From contig JAHFIK010000008.1 in the NCBI GenBank assembly GCA_023246415.1, positions 9,787-15,888 on the forward strand: DNA of 6,102 nt, given 5' to 3'. Every line of letters starts with the position of its first letter. The first letter of the stretch is position 1. The notes under the pieces are model-generated. The model had not been told where the DNA came from. It was given only the letters and a program-made list of their open reading frames with translations, and ran no database searches. The position numbers were made by a program, and so were the translations under genes. Positions 3,973 through 6,102 of this stretch are shown here, piece by piece. This stretch comes from Candidatus Uhrbacteria bacterium (GTDB lineage: Bacteria > Patescibacteriota > Patescibacteriia > 2-12-FULL-60-25).

Positions 3973-4836
3973 ATGAATGGACTAAAAACAACGTTGCTTC
4001 TTGGCGTGCTTTCGGGTCTCTTTTTAGCGATCGGGTATTCGTACGGCGGGCAAGATGGGATGATGATCGCATTGATATTTGCGGTGATCATGAATGTGGT
4101 CTCATATTGGTTCTCAGACAAAATTGTCTTATCGATGTATCACGCAAAAGAGATCACGGCGCAGGAGTCGCCCGCATTCGCTGCGATTGTTGCGGACCTT
4201 GCGATGCGCGCAAAGATTCCGACGCCACGGTTGTATCTCGTTGACATGCCGGTCCCAAATGCATTTGCAACGGGACGAAATCCGAATCATGCGGCGGTCG
4301 CCGTTTCTCCGAGTCTCTTGAATCTGTTGAGTGAGAATGAGCTGCGCGCCGTCATTGCACACGAATTGGGTCATGTGTTGAATCGCGACATACTCGTCTC
4401 CTGTGTTGCGGCGACGATCGCCTCTGCCGTCTCCAGCATCGCGAGCATGCTCCGTTGGGGGATGATGTTCAGCGGCGGATCCCGGGATCGGAACGGTCAG
4501 AATCCGCTGGCGATGCTCGCGATGGTGATTCTGACGCCGATCATCGCACTCGTCATTCAACTTGCGATCTCTCGAACTCGCGAATACGGTGCAGATGAGG
4601 CGAGCGCAAAACTCACCGGTGCGCCGATGGATCTCGCGAACGCGCTTCGCAAGTTGGAATACGCTTCACAGCGGATGCCCCTCATGGGATCGCCGCGTCA
4701 GCAAACGACCGCGTCGCTGTTTATCGTAAACCCCTTCAAGAGCAATATCATGGCACGCTGGTTTTCAACGCACCCGCCCATCGAAGAGCGTATTGAGCGC
4801 CTCGAAGAAATGGCCAGCGGCGTAAAGCGGGCGTAA
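3973..4836 (+). CDS. htpX: HtpX-type membrane zinc metalloprotease (M48 family)
   Basis: HtpX is an inner-membrane protease that cleaves damaged or misfolded membrane proteins with its active site facing the cytoplasm. The 287 residues match the family's usual length. Two hydrophobic helices (about 6-24 and 29-47) lead into the catalytic domain. The zinc motif HELGH is at 130-134 with Glu131 catalytic, and Glu204 in SRTREYGAD is the expected third zinc ligand. Hydrophobic segments at about 141-160 and 181-201 separate them, as in E. coli HtpX. PNAFATGRNPNHAAVAV (95-111) and the C-terminal FSTHPPIEERIERL (264-277) are further family signatures. All catalytic residues are intact. In E. coli htpX responds to envelope stress through CpxR; nothing of that kind is recognisable here. 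It stands alone, with its own promoter, and converges on the transporter gene. Confidence 0.96.
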   Translation: MNGLKTTLLLGVLSGLFLAIGYSYGGQDGMMIALIFAVIMNVVSYWFSDKIVLSMYHAKEITAQESPAFAAIVADLAMRAKIPTPRLYLVDMPVPNAFATGRNPNHAAVAVSPSLLNLLSENELRAVIAHELGHVLNRDILVSCVAATIASAVSSIASMLRWGMMFSGGSRDRNGQNPLAMLAMVILTPIIALVIQLAISRTREYGADEASAKLTGAPMDLANALRKLEYASQRMPLMGSPRQQTTASLFIVNPFKSNIMARWFSTHPPIEERIERLEEMASGVKRA

Positions 4837-4843
4837 TCCGCAA

Positions 4844-4874
4844 TATCGTAGGGGCGCGTCGCACGCGCCCCTTT
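4844..4874. terminator. GTAGGGGCG-type hairpin between convergent genes
   Basis: AGGGGCGCGT (4850-4859) and ACGCGCCCCT (4863-4872) form a 10-bp GC-rich stem around CGC, 13 bases after the htpX stop and 15 bases beyond the transporter stop. The T tail on the plus strand is short (CCCCTTTAAAAAC), so it is a fair terminator for htpX at best. It shares TATCGTAGGGGCG with the element upstream of htpX, so htpX is bracketed by two copies in the same orientation. Confidence 0.6.
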
Positions 4875-4887
4875 AAAAACAGAAAAT

Positions 4888-5220
4888 TTATTTCGCAAAT
4901 TCCAACACCCCCACGGCGATGATCGCGATTGCGATCCCCACGAGATGCATCACCGAGGTTGGTTCACGAAAGAGGAATCGATTCACAAAGATGAGCGAGA
5001 CCGTATTAAAGAGAACGAGCAGAACGGACGCGACCGCAATGTCTTCGAATTTAAAACTGAAAGCCAACAGGCAGAGTCCGATGACATAGATGAACAGACC
5101 GATCGCGAAGAATCCGGTTTTGGAACTGGATACCCAGGCTTTCATCGCGACATCACCGAGGGTGAGGATGAGTCCGCCGATAAGCGTCAGGGCCAACGCC
5201 GTGGTTCGAGGGGAAAACAT
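4888..5220 (-). CDS. Small 4-TM transporter of the DMT/SMR type
   Basis: The 110-residue length and four hydrophobic helices (about 6-26, 37-56, 61-81 and 90-108) match the small multidrug resistance size class, and the last part (FREPTSVMHLVGIAIAIIAVGV) has the usual ending of a drug/metabolite transporter half. Such proteins work as dimers in the inner membrane. The membrane-embedded Glu14 that couples proton and drug in EmrE is not in the equivalent place; instead Asp23 occurs in GDVAMK, four residues nearer the conserved Lys27. Substrate is therefore open, and a DMT-like exporter or flippase subunit fits as well. The ATG at 5220 is chosen over an upstream TTG (5268) because AGGAG precedes it, although the spacing is only 2 nt. 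TGCTATCCT (5231-5239) is a possible extended -10 box ten bases before the ATG. The stop is TAA. Confidence 0.82.
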   Translation of the reverse strand: MFSPRTTALALTLIGGLILTLGDVAMKAWVSSSKTGFFAIGLFIYVIGLCLLAFSFKFEDIAVASVLLVLFNTVSLIFVNRFLFREPTSVMHLVGIAIAIIAVGVLEFAK

Positions 5221-5253
5221 ATCTCCTGAAAGGATAGCAGAGCAACACGATTG

Positions 5254-5288
5254 GCGAGAGCGTCTCAACGATCAGCGAGAGCATCTCA
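5254..5288. promoter_or_regulatory. Two 14-bp direct repeats with GAGA-N3-TCTC dyads, operator-like
   Basis: GCGAGAGCGTCTCA (5254-5267) is repeated as GCGAGAGCATCTCA (5275-5288), with starts exactly 21 bp apart, about two helical turns. Each contains a GAGA-N3-TCTC dyad (5256-5266 and 5277-5287). They lie 34-68 bp upstream of the transporter ATG, and the first overlaps the position expected for its -35 box. This is the arrangement of a paired repressor or activator site; the TrmB-like neighbour is a possible but untested binder. Confidence 0.5.
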
Positions 5289-5302
5289 GACTGAATAACA
5301 AT

Positions 5303-5492
5303 CTCTTTTGTCATTCTGAGCCTGCGAAGAATCCCTTTCCAGAGGAGCGCACTGAGTCGTCTCAGATCATCGATTTCGCAAACAGTCTCGTAGAGAACGC
5401 TTCGAGACCGTTTACGAAAGAGGGTGCCTGAGCCCGTCTGTCATCCACACTCTAGAAAGGGGTTCTTCGCTTCGCTCAGAATGACAAAAGAG
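5303..5492. repeat. 190-bp nested inverted-repeat element (TCATTCTGAGCG type)
   Basis: Outer arms 5303-5344 and 5450-5492 match over about 42 nt with four differences, counting a one-base gap; they carry the widespread TGTCATTCTGAGC...GAAGAA motif. Between them is a second inverted repeat: TTTCGCAAACAGTCTCG (5374-5390) against CGAGACCGTTTACGAAA (5403-5419), 15 of 17 pairs, both exceptions being G-U wobbles in minus-strand RNA. A small 5-bp hairpin lies at 5352-5365. No reading frame inside looks real. It resembles a MITE or a compound REP element, and no target-site duplication is obvious by eye. Confidence 0.85.
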
Positions 5493-5549
5493 GGGGTACT
5501 CTCGCTCAAGCAACTTGCCGTACAAAGAGAGTCCACAGACACTCTAAGC

Positions 5550-5605
5550 AACTCACAACTCACAACTCACAACTCACAACTCACAACTCACAACTCACAA
5601 CTCAC
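5550..5605. repeat. Perfect 8-copy heptamer array (AACTCAC)
   Basis: Eight uninterrupted, identical copies of AACTCAC (GTGAGTT on the minus strand) run over 56 bp. The stop codon of the regulator gene lies in the first copy met on the minus strand. Such perfect short arrays change copy number easily by slippage. Because TGA recurs in frame every 21 nt, changes in copy number would not extend the protein. Confidence 0.95.
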
Positions 5606-6102
5606 ACCGACGCCGTTCGAATCGCTTCCATCGCCACATGCTTTAGATGTTCTTCATCAACGTGATACATGGGCGGGTTGGATTTTTGTTCTGCGATCAT
5701 CGCATGACGTGAGAGACTGAACAGATTGCGAATGCCGTTTGCGATCGCCGGATCTTCAATGACGATCGCGTGCATTTTTCCCGTAAAATCAAAGAGAATG
5801 ACTTTGTCGCGAATAAGGAGAATCTGACTGCTAAACCCCCACATGGATTCCGGAAGGACGTAGCGTTCAGCCTTGATGCCCGCATCGGGGAGGTAGAGTT
5901 CACCGGTATAAAAACCAAGCGACGTCGCGCCGCGATTCCCAGCATCTTTGCGCATCCCTTGGAGCTCTTCTGTTTTGATGACTTTGCGCATCGTGACACT
6001 GTCGAGCATTTCGCAGACGTGAAGATCCTCCATTTTGAGGACTTCTTCATGGATCGCCTTGATCCCTTCTTTCCCTTCATACATCCGAACGACCGGACGA
6101 TC
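5602..6102 (-). CDS. TrmB-family transcriptional regulator, C-terminal part (5' end outside window)
   Basis: The frame is open to the window edge, so 166 residues of a longer protein are visible. They resemble the C-terminal sensor part of TrmB-like regulators common in candidate-phylum genomes: RPVVRMYEGKEGIKAIHEEV near the visible start, then YVLPES, an ILLIRDKVILFDF strand pair, and the end motif IVIEDPAIANGIRNLFSL. Those proteins have an N-terminal winged helix-turn-helix, which would lie beyond 6102. TrmB proteins bind DNA and often sense sugars; the ligand here is unknown. An ATG at 6084 is in frame but lies inside the conserved EGKEGI block (RMYEGKEG), so it is unlikely to be the start. 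The stop is TGA within a heptamer array. The transporter gene lies downstream on the same strand, about 380 nt away. Confidence 0.75.
   Translation of the reverse strand, partial: DRPVVRMYEGKEGIKAIHEEVLKMEDLHVCEMLDSVTMRKVIKTEELQGMRKDAGNRGATSLGFYTGELYLPDAGIKAERYVLPESMWGFSSQILLIRDKVILFDFTGKMHAIVIEDPAIANGIRNLFSLSRHAMIAEQKSNPPMYHVDEEHLKHVAMEAIRTASV

Noticed and set aside
5221..5268. TTG start at 5268 for the transporter
   Set aside because: It would add 16 polar residues with two adjacent cysteines before the first helix. ATG 5220 has an AGGAG just upstream and gives the usual 110-residue length.
5303..5431. Plus-strand frame containing CHSEPAKNPFPEE as a protein
   Set aside because: This peptide is a familiar false translation of the TCATTCTGAGC repeat. 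The frame runs through an inverted repeat and overlaps the transporter gene on the other strand.
5550..5605. CRISPR-like regular repeat
   Set aside because: The units are 7 bp and directly adjacent, with no spacers, so this is a simple tandem array.
1..6102. Recoded TGA (genetic code 25)
   Set aside because: TGA is the natural stop of the lipoprotein gene, followed at once by terminator hairpins, and of the regulator gene. The recognisable proteins contain no in-frame TGA.

Overview
The window looks like chromosomal DNA from an uncultured bacterium of the Candidate Phyla Radiation (Patescibacteria). The grounds are the gene mix (a TrmB-type regulator with a recognisable C-terminal sensor domain, a very small lysine-rich histone-like protein, compact membrane proteins of no known family), short gene spacing, several genes without a Shine-Dalgarno site, and many small palindromic repeats between genes. 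Base composition is roughly balanced by eye. TGA ends the lipoprotein gene and the regulator gene, so the TGA-glycine code of Gracilibacteria and Absconditabacteria is unlikely. The lineage is an inference; there is no rRNA or other marker gene here.

Layout. Bases 1-684 hold a long palindromic repeat, a 26-residue lysine-rich gene on the minus strand (165-245) with a near-perfect ribosome binding site, a terminator and a promoter candidate, then an A-tract-rich stretch with no convincing gene. Bases 685-3129 are a minus-strand block, in transcription order: a Nudix hydrolase (3129-2572), a membrane-anchored coiled-coil protein of unknown function (2465-1746) and the adenine glycosylase MutY (1614-685). 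Bases 3130-3352 are a divergent promoter region with a 72-bp palindrome between the two promoters. A small membrane protein or lipoprotein follows on the plus strand (3353-3808), then a stack of hairpins (3807-3936), then the HtpX-type membrane protease (3973-4836). Convergent to htpX is a 4-TM DMT/SMR-type transporter (5220-4888). Upstream of that are paired 11-bp dyads, a 190-bp nested inverted-repeat element and an 8-copy heptamer array that contains the stop codon of a TrmB-like regulator (5602 to beyond 6102), cut by the window edge.

How the genes fit together. MutY (oxidative DNA damage repair), a Nudix hydrolase (clean-up of nucleotide derivatives) and HtpX (quality control of membrane proteins) are housekeeping or stress functions; nothing shows that they form one pathway. 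The regulator and transporter are neighbours on one strand and could be functionally linked. The most distinctive content is non-coding: at least five repeat families in 6.1 kb, all outside coding sequence apart from the regulator's stop codon, and two promoters (nudix and htpX) placed so close to the ATG that leaderless mRNAs are predicted.
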